Below, piece by piece: positions 1-8,669 of a stretch of 64,000 nt of DNA (positions are counted from its first letter, which is position 1; each line of letters begins with the position of its first letter). A program made the position numbers and the translations under genes. Origin of the DNA: Haloterrigena salifodinae (GTDB taxonomy: Archaea > Halobacteriota > Halobacteria > Halobacteriales > Natrialbaceae); assembly GCF_003977755.1 (NCBI RefSeq), contig NZ_RQWN01000004.1:124001-188000 (forward strand), read 5' to 3'. Under the pieces are notes generated by a model that saw nothing but the letters and a program-made list of their open reading frames with translations, ran no database searches and was not told where the DNA came from.

Positions 1-3000
1 TCGAACTGGCCGACGTGGTGTTCGACATGATCGGCGTCGACGGAGACGGTCATCACCCAACGCCGCTCATCGGCGTTCTCGACCGGGAGCTCGAACAGAT
101 CGGGACATTCCCAGGCGACGCCATCGGACTCGTAGGTGCTCAGGTACGTCCAGTTCTTCAGGTCGTCGGACTCGTAGATCTCGATCCCCGCCGGTCGGTC
201 GGGTCCGTTCCCCTCGACGCGCGCGACAACCATCCGCCAGTTGCCGGTCGGATCGTACCAGAACGGGTTCGGATCGCGCCAGTTGCCGGTGTCCTCGTCG
301 AGCACCGGGTTCCCGCCGTACTTGGTGAAGGTGTCGCCGCCGTCGGTGCTGTAGGCGATGCGCTGGTCCTCTTCTCCGCCATCGTGGTGGCCCGTGTACA
401 TAGTCACGATTGTGTTCTCACCGAACCCGGCCGTGTCGTTCACGTCGACCACCGCGCCACCGGAGTACGCCTGAACGCTGTCCGTGTCCGGGATCTTGGT
501 TCCCTGCTCGGTCCAGTTGACCAGGTCCGTGCTGATGGCGTGATCCCACCGTCGGCGGGACTCGCCGGCCTGGTAGAACATGTGGTACGTACCGTCGTGG
601 TACACCAGACCGTTTGGATCGTTCATCCAGCCGCTCTCGCGTTCGAAGTGGTACCCGGGTCGGTACCGTTCCGAACTAGGCTGTCCGTTCTGGATGTCCT
701 CCATCTCCCAGATCTCGATTGATCGGACGGTGATGTCGCCGTCTCGGTACAGTCGCAGCTCCGTCGAGTCATCGCGCGACGGGTACGCACGCGTCGTGAC
801 GCTCTTGAGCGAGTTGACGTAGCACTCGATCAGCGACTTGTCGATGAACGCCCGCAGACGCAGGTTGTCGCTGCCGACATCGACCGGCCCCTGCGTCGTG
901 AGATTGCTCTTGTCTTGCTCCGCTTCCATCAGCGTCGAGTCCTGACTGGTCTGGTTCCGGTCGGTCTTGATCTCGCCGGTCGATTCGTCGTAGTAGACGA
1001 GCGTCTTTTCCTCGCCGTCGGGCGAGTGGTGGGAGTAGAAGCCGTACTCCGTCGCACCGTTCGACTCGATCTCTAACTGCAGTTCGACGGTATTGGCGGT
1101 GAGGTTCTCTAGCGCGTCGTCGACGAGCGCTGGATCAGCGTCGTTCATATCTAGGAGCTTCTCTGATCGGGCGCTCTCCATCTCCCCGATCGGCGCGATG
1201 CCGAGGCGGCCGTCGTCGCGCAGCGACAGTTCCATCGGCGTCCCGGCGTTGTGCGCCCACCCGGAGTCGTGCCAGAGCTGTTCCTTGCGGTGATCCTGTG
1301 CGATCGTGAACAGGATTGAGCGGCCCGTCTGCGGATCGACGAAGCCGCTGGGCCCGGTGAAGTGGAAGTCGCCCTCATCGATGAGCAGCGGATCTTGGTG
1401 ATCACGAACGAACTCGAAGTTAGCGGTGTCCCAAGTCCCGATCCAGTACCACACCTCTGTATCGCCGCCCTGAGGGCTGATGCAAAGGACGTGCTTCTCG
1501 TTTCCGTTGGCGTCCGTGCCGAGCGGCAGCAGAACTGGCAGTTCCCAGTTGTCGCCGAGGTGCGGGTAGTCGTCTGGACTGTCCAGCTGGAGCGCCCGTC
1601 CCTCGTAGTTCCAGTTGACGCAATCCGTGGAGTGAAACGCGAGCACGGTACCCCCGCCGCCGTTCTGGAGACCCGAGCCGACGAGACAGTACCATTCACC
1701 GTTCTCCTGCCAGACGTGGGGGTCGCGAAACTCGTTTTTCATCAGGTCGGGGTCGTCGGGCTGACGCATCACGACCCCCTGTTTGTTCCAGTCAGTGAGC
1801 GCTACGTCGTCGTCCTCGGGGAACGTCGACGTTGCCTCGGCGATGGCTTGATCGTCCGTTCCTTCCGTGAGGCCCGCGGTGTAGAGGAGCTTCGGACAGC
1901 CGTCGGCGTCGACGACGGCGTCGCCCGACCAGCAACCCGCCGGGTCGATTCCTTCCTCCGGTCGGAGCGCCTCCTCGACGGGGTTCCAGTGGACCATGTC
2001 GTCGCTGACCCAGTGACCCCAGTGGATCTGCCGCCAGTAGGATCCCTTCGGGTTATGCTGGTAGAACAGATGGTACTTCCCGTCGAAGTACAGCGGACCG
2101 TGGGGTTCGTTCATCCAGTGTGTCGGCGCGATCGCGTGGTACTCCGGCCGGTAGTTGTCGCCGTCGTACTGCTGTGGATTGACCGTCAACTCTTGGTAGC
2201 CGGTCGCGGTGAGGTCGCCGATTTCGTTGTTGTGTTTGCTCTGGATCTCGGAGCCGGAGAGCGCGGCATCGTAGGTTTCAAGCTGGCTGACGGCGCCGTT
2301 GAACATATTCTGCTTCCAGACGTCTTTTCCCTCGCCAATGTAGTCCATCTGGGAGTTCCTCCCGAGCTTGAGGGCAACATCGACAGGGCCGATCGTCCCC
2401 GTTGGAGTTGAGTTCTCGGCGACAAGGGTCCCGTCCTTGTAGAGCTGCAGTGACCCCGCGTTTCCGTCGAAGACGGCCGTGAGGTGGTTCCACTCGTAGA
2501 CGTCGATCAGATCGTCACTCTTGACCCAAATTTCCTCCCAGCTGTCGCCGAGACCCACCTGGAACGTCCAGTGGCCGTAGTTGTCGACGCCAAACGTGAA
2601 CCCCTGCTGGGCGCTCCGGTCGCGCTTCTCGATGATCGGGTCGATGTAATTCGACTCGGAGCCGTGAGAACACGGAGCGACCCAGGTGTCGATCGTCAGC
2701 TCCGAGAGCTCCTGACTGAACTCCGGCGCGAGTTCGTCGGCCTCCCAGGCTGCCCACGTGGTGTAGCCGTCGAACAGCAGGCCGTTCTGTCCTTTGCCGT
2801 CGACCCACAACGGATCTCGGTCGCCCTTATAGGCGACGTGTTTTCGGTACTCTGCGACGCTTTCAACGGTGGAATCACCGCTTCCCTCGTCGAGAGGCCA
2901 GTCACCGATCTTGGATTCGGTGTGCGACGCCGTTACGGACCCGGTGAGTGCGCCGCCGATGCTAGCCGAAACGGCGATCCCCCCGAACATCTGTAACCAA

Positions 3001-3089
3001 TCGCGCCGATTGACGTGGCCGATGCTGTCGGTACTAGCGGACTGCTTGTGGTTCTCTGTCACGGTTCGAGAGTCTATCACCATTAACAT
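1..3089 (-). CDS. Exported LamG protein with two tandem GH32 fructan-hydrolase domains (C-terminus outside window)
   Basis: Open frame entering from the window edge, so the C-terminus is missing. It begins at ATG 3089 (in-frame ATG also at 3083). A twin-arginine stretch (NRRDWLQMF) followed by a hydrophobic alanine/glycine segment near residues 27-55 predicts Tat export. A LamG/concanavalin-like domain follows. Then comes a first GH32 five-blade propeller (start near base 2120: WMNEPHG, then FRDP and WELP) with its beta-sandwich. A second GH32 domain starts in the same frame near base 640 (WMNDPNG, WRDPN, WECPDLF). GH32 enzymes hydrolyse beta-fructosidic bonds in levan, inulin or sucrose. The first domain has Glu in place of the usual nucleophile Asp in WMNDPNG, while the second is canonical. 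The frame was checked as continuous across the junction near base 700. Export plus two catalytic modules suggests an extracellular fructanase. The substrate is inferred from neighbouring levansucrase and transporter genes. Confidence 0.88.
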   Translation of the reverse strand, partial: MLMVIDSRTVTENHKQSASTDSIGHVNRRDWLQMFGGIAVSASIGGALTGSVTASHTESKIGDWPLDEGSGDSTVESVAEYRKHVAYKGDRDPLWVDGKGQNGLLFDGYTTWAAWEADELAPEFSQELSELTIDTWVAPCSHGSESNYIDPIIEKRDRSAQQGFTFGVDNYGHWTFQVGLGDSWEEIWVKSDDLIDVYEWNHLTAVFDGNAGSLQLYKDGTLVAENSTPTGTIGPVDVALKLGRNSQMDYIGEGKDVWKQNMFNGAVSQLETYDAALSGSEIQSKHNNEIGDLTATGYQELTVNPQQYDGDNYRPEYHAIAPTHWMNEPHGPLYFDGKYHLFYQHNPKGSYWRQIHWGHWVSDDMVHWNPVEEALRPEEGIDPAGCWSGDAVVDADGCPKLLYTAGLTEGTDDQAIAEATSTFPEDDDVALTDWNKQGVVMRQPDDPDLMKNEFRDPHVWQENGEWYCLVGSGLQNGGGGTVLAFHSTDCVNWNYEGRALQLDSPDDYPHLGDNWELPVLLPLGTDANGNEKHVLCISPQGGDTEVWYWIGTWDTANFEFVRDHQDPLLIDEGDFHFTGPSGFVDPQTGRSILFTIAQDHRKEQLWHDSGWAHNAGTPMELSLRDDGRLGIAPIGEMESARSEKLLDMNDADPALVDDALENLTANTVELQLEIESNGATEYGFYSHHSPDGEEKTLVYYDESTGEIKTDRNQTSQDSTLMEAEQDKSNLTTQGPVDVGSDNLRLRAFIDKSLIECYVNSLKSVTTRAYPSRDDSTELRLYRDGDITVRSIEIWEMEDIQNGQPSSERYRPGYHFERESGWMNDPNGLVYHDGTYHMFYQAGESRRRWDHAISTDLVNWTEQGTKIPDTDSVQAYSGGAVVDVNDTAGFGENTIVTMYTGHHDGGEEDQRIAYSTDGGDTFTKYGGNPVLDEDTGNWRDPNPFWYDPTGNWRMVVARVEGNGPDRPAGIEIYESDDLKNWTYLSTYESDGVAWECPDLFELPVENADERRWVMTVSVDADHVEHHVGQF

Positions 3090-3237
3090 AAAACTAATCG
3101 AGTGTCTGTAACTTCACATTCGAAATATCGTTCGATAACCGACGCCCGCTGAAATCGTGCAGCCATCGCCGGTGTGACTGGGATCCGCCGTGACCGTTAT
3201 ACTGAGAACAGAAAACTAGCGACAAGTCGGCGTGATT

Positions 3238-4206
3238 TCACTTGTGTGAAGTGTGAGAGTCCACGAATTCGGAGATCATTTTCCAGTCCGGTGGCCGTTC
3301 CATCGCTCCCGTCGTAGTCGCCGAGATCGCAGCAGACGCGTTCGCAAACCTGACGATTCGGTCCAGATCGGCAGTCCTTCGCGCAAGCGCGGCGACCGTT
3401 GCGGAGACGAACGCGTCACCCGCCCCAGTCGTGTCGACCACGTCGACATCGAATCCTTCGTGTTCGACGGTGCCGTTGCCCCATGGCGCGTCGGCTGTCG
3501 CGTACGCCATGGCTCCCTCATCGCCACGCGTAAGAAAGACAGTGTGCGGACCGTCCCGGCAGACTACTTCGCACCGTCGATTGAGCGACTCCTGCCTGTA
3601 CCCGAGTTGTTCCAGCTCATCGGGCGTCGCCTTGAGGACGTCGGCCATCTCGACCGCGTCTTCGAGGACGCCCGTATCGTCGTCGTCCCACAGTTCCGGA
3701 CGCCAGTTCGGATCGAAGTACACGGAACAGTTCGCCTCTCGTGCGCGCCGTAGCAGATCGAACACGGCTGATCGAGCTGGCTCGGCCGCGAGTACGACGC
3801 CGCCGACGTACACCCACTCGATCTCCTCGAGCGTGCTCGTCGGAACGGCGCCGGTTTCGAGTTTCGTATCGGCAGTGCCGTCGCGATAGAACGTGAACGA
3901 TCGGTCCCGTGTTTCGTCGTGAGCGACGAACGCGAGGGTCGTCTTCGCTGTGGGATCCTGCTCGACGAACCGTGATGGAACGCCACGGTCGTCCAACGTT
4001 TCGATGAGAAAGTCACCGAACCCGTCTTCGCCGACTCGAGTCCAGAACAGCGGGTCAGCACCGACCGCTGCGAGACGCGCTGCGACGTTGGCCGGGGCGC
4101 CGCCGGCGCGGCGCTGGTACGACTCCACGCCGCGGAGCTCCCCCGGTACCGCAGGCAGCATATCAACGAGTGTTTCGCCGACCACGAGGATATTCTGGTC
4201 ATCCAT
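3238..4206 (-). CDS. PfkB-family carbohydrate kinase, probable fructokinase
   Basis: 322 residues, normal length for the ribokinase/PfkB family. The N-terminal GETLVDMLP strand and GGAPANVA substrate-side motif are present. The C-terminal DTTGAGDAF motif holds the catalytic aspartate and anion hole near residue 265. It would phosphorylate a sugar, most likely fructose, using ATP in the cytoplasm. It starts 3 bp after the stop of the GfcR-like regulator gene at 4210-4839, so the two are almost certainly co-transcribed. In a locus with a levansucrase and three GH32 proteins, fructose is the most likely substrate. 2-keto-3-deoxygluconate or another ketose cannot be excluded from sequence alone, because PfkB members diverge in specificity. 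Confidence 0.9.
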   Translation of the reverse strand: MDDQNILVVGETLVDMLPAVPGELRGVESYQRRAGGAPANVAARLAAVGADPLFWTRVGEDGFGDFLIETLDDRGVPSRFVEQDPTAKTTLAFVAHDETRDRSFTFYRDGTADTKLETGAVPTSTLEEIEWVYVGGVVLAAEPARSAVFDLLRRAREANCSVYFDPNWRPELWDDDDTGVLEDAVEMADVLKATPDELEQLGYRQESLNRRCEVVCRDGPHTVFLTRGDEGAMAYATADAPWGNGTVEHEGFDVDVVDTTGAGDAFVSATVAALARRTADLDRIVRFANASAAISATTTGAMERPPDWKMISEFVDSHTSHK

Positions 4207-4209
4207 CAG

Positions 4210-4839
4210 TCATTCCTCCGCGGTTAGATTGACCAGTGTAATCAGCGACCTGACCGGGACGTCGTCGACGCGGTCCGTCCCGTTCTTGTCGACGATGACG
4301 GCACAACCCCTGACGTTACCTCCCTCGTTCTCGACGGCCCGAACGGTCTCAGAAATCGTTGTTCCCGACGTTATCATGTCGTCGACGACGTAGCAGTCGG
4401 CGCCGTCGACCGACGAGAAGTTGTGGGAGAATGAGCCACTGTACTCGTCGATATCTCCCTTTTCCCAGCGGTGTTTCCGCGGGGTGTAGGTACTGAGATC
4501 GACCTTTAGTTCGCTCGCGACGGCCGTCGCCAGCGGGACGCCCGCCTTTTCGATCCCAACGACGAGGTCAGCATCTCCGTCCGTCAAGAGGACGTCGGCC
4601 AGTATTCCGCCAAGGTGGTCGAGTCGGCGGCCGTTCTGGCCGACGGTACTCCAGTCAATGTGGATGTCCTGCGGAGACTTCGGGCGTTCGTTGGGCTGTT
4701 CAGCGTCCGGCGTCGCTCGTTCGATGAGCCAGCTAGCGGTCTCGCGGGAGACGTTGAGTTCGTCCGCGATCTCTCCCCTGGAGAGTCCGCTCTCAGCCAA
4801 ACCGGCGGCTTCGCTCACGAGACTATCGACGTTCTTCAT
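4210..4839 (-). CDS. GfcR-like transcriptional regulator (HTH plus phosphoribosyltransferase-type domain)
   Basis: 209 residues. A helix-turn-helix occupies about residues 18-42 (SRGEIADELNVSRETASWLI). A type I PRTase-fold domain follows, with the PRPP-loop pattern VVDDMITSGTT at 151-161. This architecture is that of haloarchaeal GfcR, once called a PyrE2-like protein, which in Haloferax regulates sugar-catabolic genes and uses the PRTase fold to sense a sugar-acid phosphate rather than for catalysis. This copy is directly followed by the PfkB kinase gene (3-bp gap), so it is probably a local paralogue controlling the fructose/fructan genes. An AT-rich element about 30 nt before ATG 4839 could be the TATA box. 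An active orotate-type phosphoribosyltransferase is the less likely alternative. Confidence 0.85.
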   Translation of the reverse strand: MKNVDSLVSEAAGLAESGLSRGEIADELNVSRETASWLIERATPDAEQPNERPKSPQDIHIDWSTVGQNGRRLDHLGGILADVLLTDGDADLVVGIEKAGVPLATAVASELKVDLSTYTPRKHRWEKGDIDEYSGSFSHNFSSVDGADCYVVDDMITSGTTISETVRAVENEGGNVRGCAVIVDKNGTDRVDDVPVRSLITLVNLTAEE

Positions 4840-4932
4840 TGTCTGTGTGATCTCTCAGTGATCCGCAATAATCTTTGTGCTCGACCGCAGTACCGACGGA
4901 TTTCGACGTGGAACATCTCACTATGCACCCCG

Positions 4933-6183
4933 TCATGATCGGTACGTCGCGGCCAGTTCGTTCAGTGCGTAAATCGCTCGCAGCATCTCGGAGCTCTTCC
5001 CCTCGTCGAACACCAGTTCGTCGGTCTCGCGGACGAAGTCTAGGACGTCGGTAGAGGCGTGTCCGGGGGCGGCGGAGATCCCGGTCCCCGTTTCCGTGAG
5101 CCAACGCATGACTCGGAGATCGCTCTTGCTGTCGCCCATCGCAACGGCGAACGGGTCGTCGATACCGAGCACGTCGAAGGCGGCTTCCACGCCGGCGACC
5201 TTATTCAGTTCGAGGCTGCCGATCTCCGCGGCGTCGGCCTCGTAGTACGCGACGTCGATGCGCTCGAAGAGTGCACTCACATCTTCCGGAACGTCACTAA
5301 CCTTACACTCAGAGGCCTCCTTACGCTCAGTGAGGACGCCGTCAATCTCGGGATCCGCGTCGGCGTAGAACGCTTTCGTCCACTGGCGTCCCTCGTCGCT
5401 CAAGTACCCTAACTGCGTCGCCACAGCGTCGCCAAGCAGTTCGAGCTGATGGACCAGCCCCGCGTCGATGATCTCTCGAGCTCGTTCGGAGCCGATCTTA
5501 AAGTTCGGCTTCACCGTGATGTTGAACTCGTTACCCTGTAGGTGGCAGTTCCGCCGCAAGTCTTCGGGGGCGTCCGAGAGCACACGTGAGCGAACCGCGT
5601 CGAACACGTCAACGATGTCGTCGTCGAGCGACTCATAGAGTAGCCGTTTCGTCTCCGCACCGTGTTCAGGTGTGAATACGCCGGTTCCGGCCTCGTAGAC
5701 GATCGAGAGGTCGCCCGAGTGGACGATTTCGCTTCCGAGCCCTTGTATCATGAATCCCTTGACGTTTTCCAAGGTCTGCCCGGTACAGATCACGATCGGA
5801 ACGCCGCGCTCGTGAAGTTCCGTCAGGAAGTATAGCGTGTCTCGCGGGATCTCGTTGTCGGTCGTTGACGCTGACCGGAGCGTCTCGTCGACGTCGAGGA
5901 CCAGTGCGTTGATCGGACGTTCGTACTTGTTGTACAGATCGAGTGCGGTGAACGCCTGGGTTTCCGTCGCGTGTGCGGCGATCTCCGCGTAGGCGTCTCC
6001 GTTCGGGAAATTCCGCCGAATCTGGGTCTTCTGCTGGTCGAGGTCGTCTCGAACGGACTCCCACTGCTGCAGGGAGACTTGTGAATCGAGCGCCGGGAAC
6101 ACATTGACGAGATCCTGACGTGCCCTGAGCGTCTCAGTGTCGGTACTATCGTACAGTCCATACAACTGACTATAAACTTGCAC
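4933..6183 (-). CDS. HAD-superfamily sugar-phosphatase-like protein
   Basis: 416 residues. All four HAD motifs are visible: LVLDVDETL (nucleophile D97, acid/base D99), ICTGQT near residue 132, a lysine in LNKVAG, and MGDSKSD near residue 370. The insert between motifs II and III fits the Cof/sucrose-phosphatase (IIB cap) type. About 90 N-terminal residues before the HAD core look helical and have no obvious family. The start is GTG at 6183, supported by a TATA-like tttatatc about 24 nt upstream, which implies a leaderless transcript. It lies between fructan hydrolase and kinase genes, so it probably dephosphorylates a sugar phosphate. Whether that is sucrose-6-phosphate, fructose-1-phosphate or something else cannot be read from the sequence. 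Confidence 0.75.
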   Translation of the reverse strand: MQVYSQLYGLYDSTDTETLRARQDLVNVFPALDSQVSLQQWESVRDDLDQQKTQIRRNFPNGDAYAEIAAHATETQAFTALDLYNKYERPINALVLDVDETLRSASTTDNEIPRDTLYFLTELHERGVPIVICTGQTLENVKGFMIQGLGSEIVHSGDLSIVYEAGTGVFTPEHGAETKRLLYESLDDDIVDVFDAVRSRVLSDAPEDLRRNCHLQGNEFNITVKPNFKIGSERAREIIDAGLVHQLELLGDAVATQLGYLSDEGRQWTKAFYADADPEIDGVLTERKEASECKVSDVPEDVSALFERIDVAYYEADAAEIGSLELNKVAGVEAAFDVLGIDDPFAVAMGDSKSDLRVMRWLTETGTGISAAPGHASTDVLDFVRETDELVFDEGKSSEMLRAIYALNELAATYRS

Positions 6184-6250
6184 GGAAACGTGTACATCCG
6201 GAACCGATATAAAAGTCCCGCCAGCCGCGATGCCACAAAGACTCGGTCGA

Positions 6251-8515
6251 TCACTCGTATGCGCTATCCAGTTCCCAGACGTCCAATCGCTGGACGGTCA
6301 CATCACCGTCCGCCCACGCCTCGATTCCGGTCGACCGCTCATCCTCCGGATACAGGCGAGTAGTGACACTCTTTAGGCTGTTCACGTATACCTCGAGCAT
6401 CGACCCGTCGAGGTACACTCGTAGTTCGAGGTCCTCGCCGTCGCGGTCGACCTCGCCACGGTGGACGAGCGAGCTTCGCTCCGAAACAGTCGCCCGTGTT
6501 TCGGCGTTTCGAGTGCTGTGTTCGCGGTGGACGACGATCCGCTCCGTCCGTTCGTCGTAATATATCAGCGTCTCCTCGGACCCATCAGGGTTCGCTCTTA
6601 CCTTCAGCCCGTACTTCTCAGCTCCGTCAGACGCCATTGTTGCTCGAATCTCGACTGCGGTTCCGCCAACGCCGTCCAGTTCGTCGTTCGCATTTGAGAC
6701 CTGCACGTTCCGGATCTCGGCGAGTCGCTCGGCTCGGAGCGATCGCAGTTCCTCAATCGGTTCGATGCCGAGCCGACCGTCGTCGCGAAGAAACAGGTGT
6801 ACCGGGAGACCGCCGTTGTGGGCCCATCCGGCGTCATAGTGATCCCGCGGACGACGGTCGTCCTGTGCAATCGTGAATAGGAGGCTCCGACCCGTTTCGG
6901 GGTCGACAATACCGTGAGGACCAGTGAAGTGAAACCCCCCGTAATCGATACGTCGCGGGTCCTCGTGGTCCGGAACGAACCGACAGGCGTCGGGGTCCCA
7001 CTCGCCGAGCCAGTAGTACACTTCCACTTCCGCGGCGCCCTCAATCGGACTGACGATGAACGCGTACTTCTCGGCGTCGGTCTCGTCTTCGCCAATCGGC
7101 AGCAAGACGGGCAACTCCCAGACGAGTCCGAGCTCCGGGTACTCGTCGTGATCCGTTCGATGGAGACAACCCCGGAACACCCACTCCGCCAAGCTCTCAG
7201 ACTCGTATACAAGGGCCGCACCGCCACCGGTAGCGAATCCGGAACCGACGAGACAGTACCACGTCCCGTTCTCCCGCCAAACGAACGGGTCGCGAAAGTC
7301 GTTGTCCCGAAGCCCGATCGAATGCGGGCGCTCGATCGCGGACTCGTCGTCCTGACGCCAAGACGTCAATTCGGGGTCGTCGGGATCAACAGGGGACGCT
7401 ACCACGACGCGCTGATCGGGAGTGCGGTCTATTTCTCCCGCGGTAAAGAGGAGAACAGGGTCCCCGTCCGCGTCGTGAGTCGACCCGCCGGACCAGATCC
7501 CATCGGGAGCCAGTCCGTCGCGTTCGGGCGCCAGTGCCGGTTTAAGGTGCCGCCAATGGACTAAATCGTCACTCACCCAGTGCCCCCAATGGATATTGCC
7601 CCAGTACGGTCCGCTGGGGTTGTGCTGGTAGAACAGGTGGTACTGGCCGTCGTGATACAGCGGTGCATGCGGTTCGTTCATCCAGTGACCAGGCGGGATC
7701 GGATGGTACTGCGGACGATGACGATCTCCGCGATATCGCGACGGATCGAGGGCGATCGTTTCGTAGTTCATCGAGGGGTGTTCGTCGTGGCACGGCGTCT
7801 CGTACCGCTCGCGGACGTCGGAGGCGGTGAACGCGCAGTCATAGATTTTGAGTTCGTCGATCGCCCCTGAGAAGTTGTGTAAAGCGAACGTGTCGTCGAC
7901 GCGTTCGGTTCGGTTGTTCTTTCCAATCAGAACCGGGACGTCGGCCGGGACGATCATGCTCCCCTCGGGAACTCGTTCCACTGCGGTGCATGCGGCGTCG
8001 ACGTAGAGTCGGAGTGAACCGTCGTCGCCCTCGAAGACTGCTGCGACGTGCGACCAGGAATATTTGGGTAGCGGTGATTCCGTCTGGACAGCCACCCACG
8101 TGTCTCCCAGTCCGACTTGGAACGAGCACCGGCCGTGTCCGTCGAGTCCAAACTCGAACCCGCGGTTATCGTCGACCGAGTGGTTGCTGACAATCGGGGA
8201 GAGACGCTCTGACGACTGACCCTCGAACGCTCGGGGGGCGATCCACGCTTCGACCGTGAACTCGGTCGTATCTCCGTCGAGAATCTGCCGGTCGTGTTCG
8301 ATTTGCGTGGAGTAACCATCGAACAACAGTCCGCTTCCCGTGACGCCGTCAATCCATCGCGGATCACTATCCGATTTGAACCGTGCGTCCGCGAACGCGT
8401 GCTCGACCGCGTCTCGGCATCCGGACACGACTTCCTCGGCGGACGAGCCCTCGCTTTCGTCGAACGGCCAGTACGCTACGACACGGCGGTTATCGCTATC
8501 GTCTCGGTCGGCCAT
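6251..8515 (-). CDS. LamG-GH32 beta-fructosidase without export signal
   Basis: 754 residues. An N-terminal LamG domain spans about residues 10-240. The GH32 propeller starts at HWMNEPHAP (276-284), with FRDP at 407-410 and WELP at 466-469, followed by a beta-sandwich to the end. The catalytic nucleophile position in WMNDPNG is Glu (E281) here; the transition-state Asp (D409) and acid/base Glu (E467) are kept. No Tat or Sec signal is visible, so the protein probably stays in the cytoplasm and would act on imported fructo-oligosaccharides or sucrose. It is closely similar in layout to the first GH32 domain of the exported protein at 1-3089, so the two look like paralogues. It is divergent from the TrmB-kinase regulator at 8670, and a shared control region of about 150 bp lies between them. 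Confidence 0.88.
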   Translation of the reverse strand: MADRDDSDNRRVVAYWPFDESEGSSAEEVVSGCRDAVEHAFADARFKSDSDPRWIDGVTGSGLLFDGYSTQIEHDRQILDGDTTEFTVEAWIAPRAFEGQSSERLSPIVSNHSVDDNRGFEFGLDGHGRCSFQVGLGDTWVAVQTESPLPKYSWSHVAAVFEGDDGSLRLYVDAACTAVERVPEGSMIVPADVPVLIGKNNRTERVDDTFALHNFSGAIDELKIYDCAFTASDVRERYETPCHDEHPSMNYETIALDPSRYRGDRHRPQYHPIPPGHWMNEPHAPLYHDGQYHLFYQHNPSGPYWGNIHWGHWVSDDLVHWRHLKPALAPERDGLAPDGIWSGGSTHDADGDPVLLFTAGEIDRTPDQRVVVASPVDPDDPELTSWRQDDESAIERPHSIGLRDNDFRDPFVWRENGTWYCLVGSGFATGGGAALVYESESLAEWVFRGCLHRTDHDEYPELGLVWELPVLLPIGEDETDAEKYAFIVSPIEGAAEVEVYYWLGEWDPDACRFVPDHEDPRRIDYGGFHFTGPHGIVDPETGRSLLFTIAQDDRRPRDHYDAGWAHNGGLPVHLFLRDDGRLGIEPIEELRSLRAERLAEIRNVQVSNANDELDGVGGTAVEIRATMASDGAEKYGLKVRANPDGSEETLIYYDERTERIVVHREHSTRNAETRATVSERSSLVHRGEVDRDGEDLELRVYLDGSMLEVYVNSLKSVTTRLYPEDERSTGIEAWADGDVTVQRLDVWELDSAYE

Positions 8516-8669
8516 ATCAGATGGAATGCCTCGTAATCATAAAAATACCACCCGTCTGTCGGACCGTCGATGGTGAGCTCGCAGCGGCGACAGCAGAGCG
8601 CGCGGACGGTTCCAACGTCGGTACTGACGCTCACAAACTACTATACTCCTCTAGTTCTTCGACAAGAGT
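8516..8669. promoter_or_regulatory. Divergent promoter region between GH32 and TrmB-fusion regulator
   Basis: 154 bp separating two divergent genes. On the plus strand, ctatact at 8641-8647 lies about 25 nt before ATG 8670, the spacing of a leaderless archaeal TATA box. On the minus side an AT-rich stretch at 8537-8548 is placed for the GH32 gene. The layout suggests that the regulator controls its own gene and the hydrolase; this is inference. Confidence 0.45.

Noticed and set aside
15-722. 235-codon plus-strand frame
   Set aside because: It is the mirror of the second GH32 domain on the minus strand, which has clear catalytic motifs in a continuous frame.
1362-2411. 349-codon plus-strand frame
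   Set aside because: Antisense shadow of the first GH32 domain; no family features and low acidic content.
4210-4839. Orotate phosphoribosyltransferase (pyrimidine synthesis)
   Set aside because: The HTH N-terminus and tight link to a sugar kinase fit the GfcR-type regulator better.
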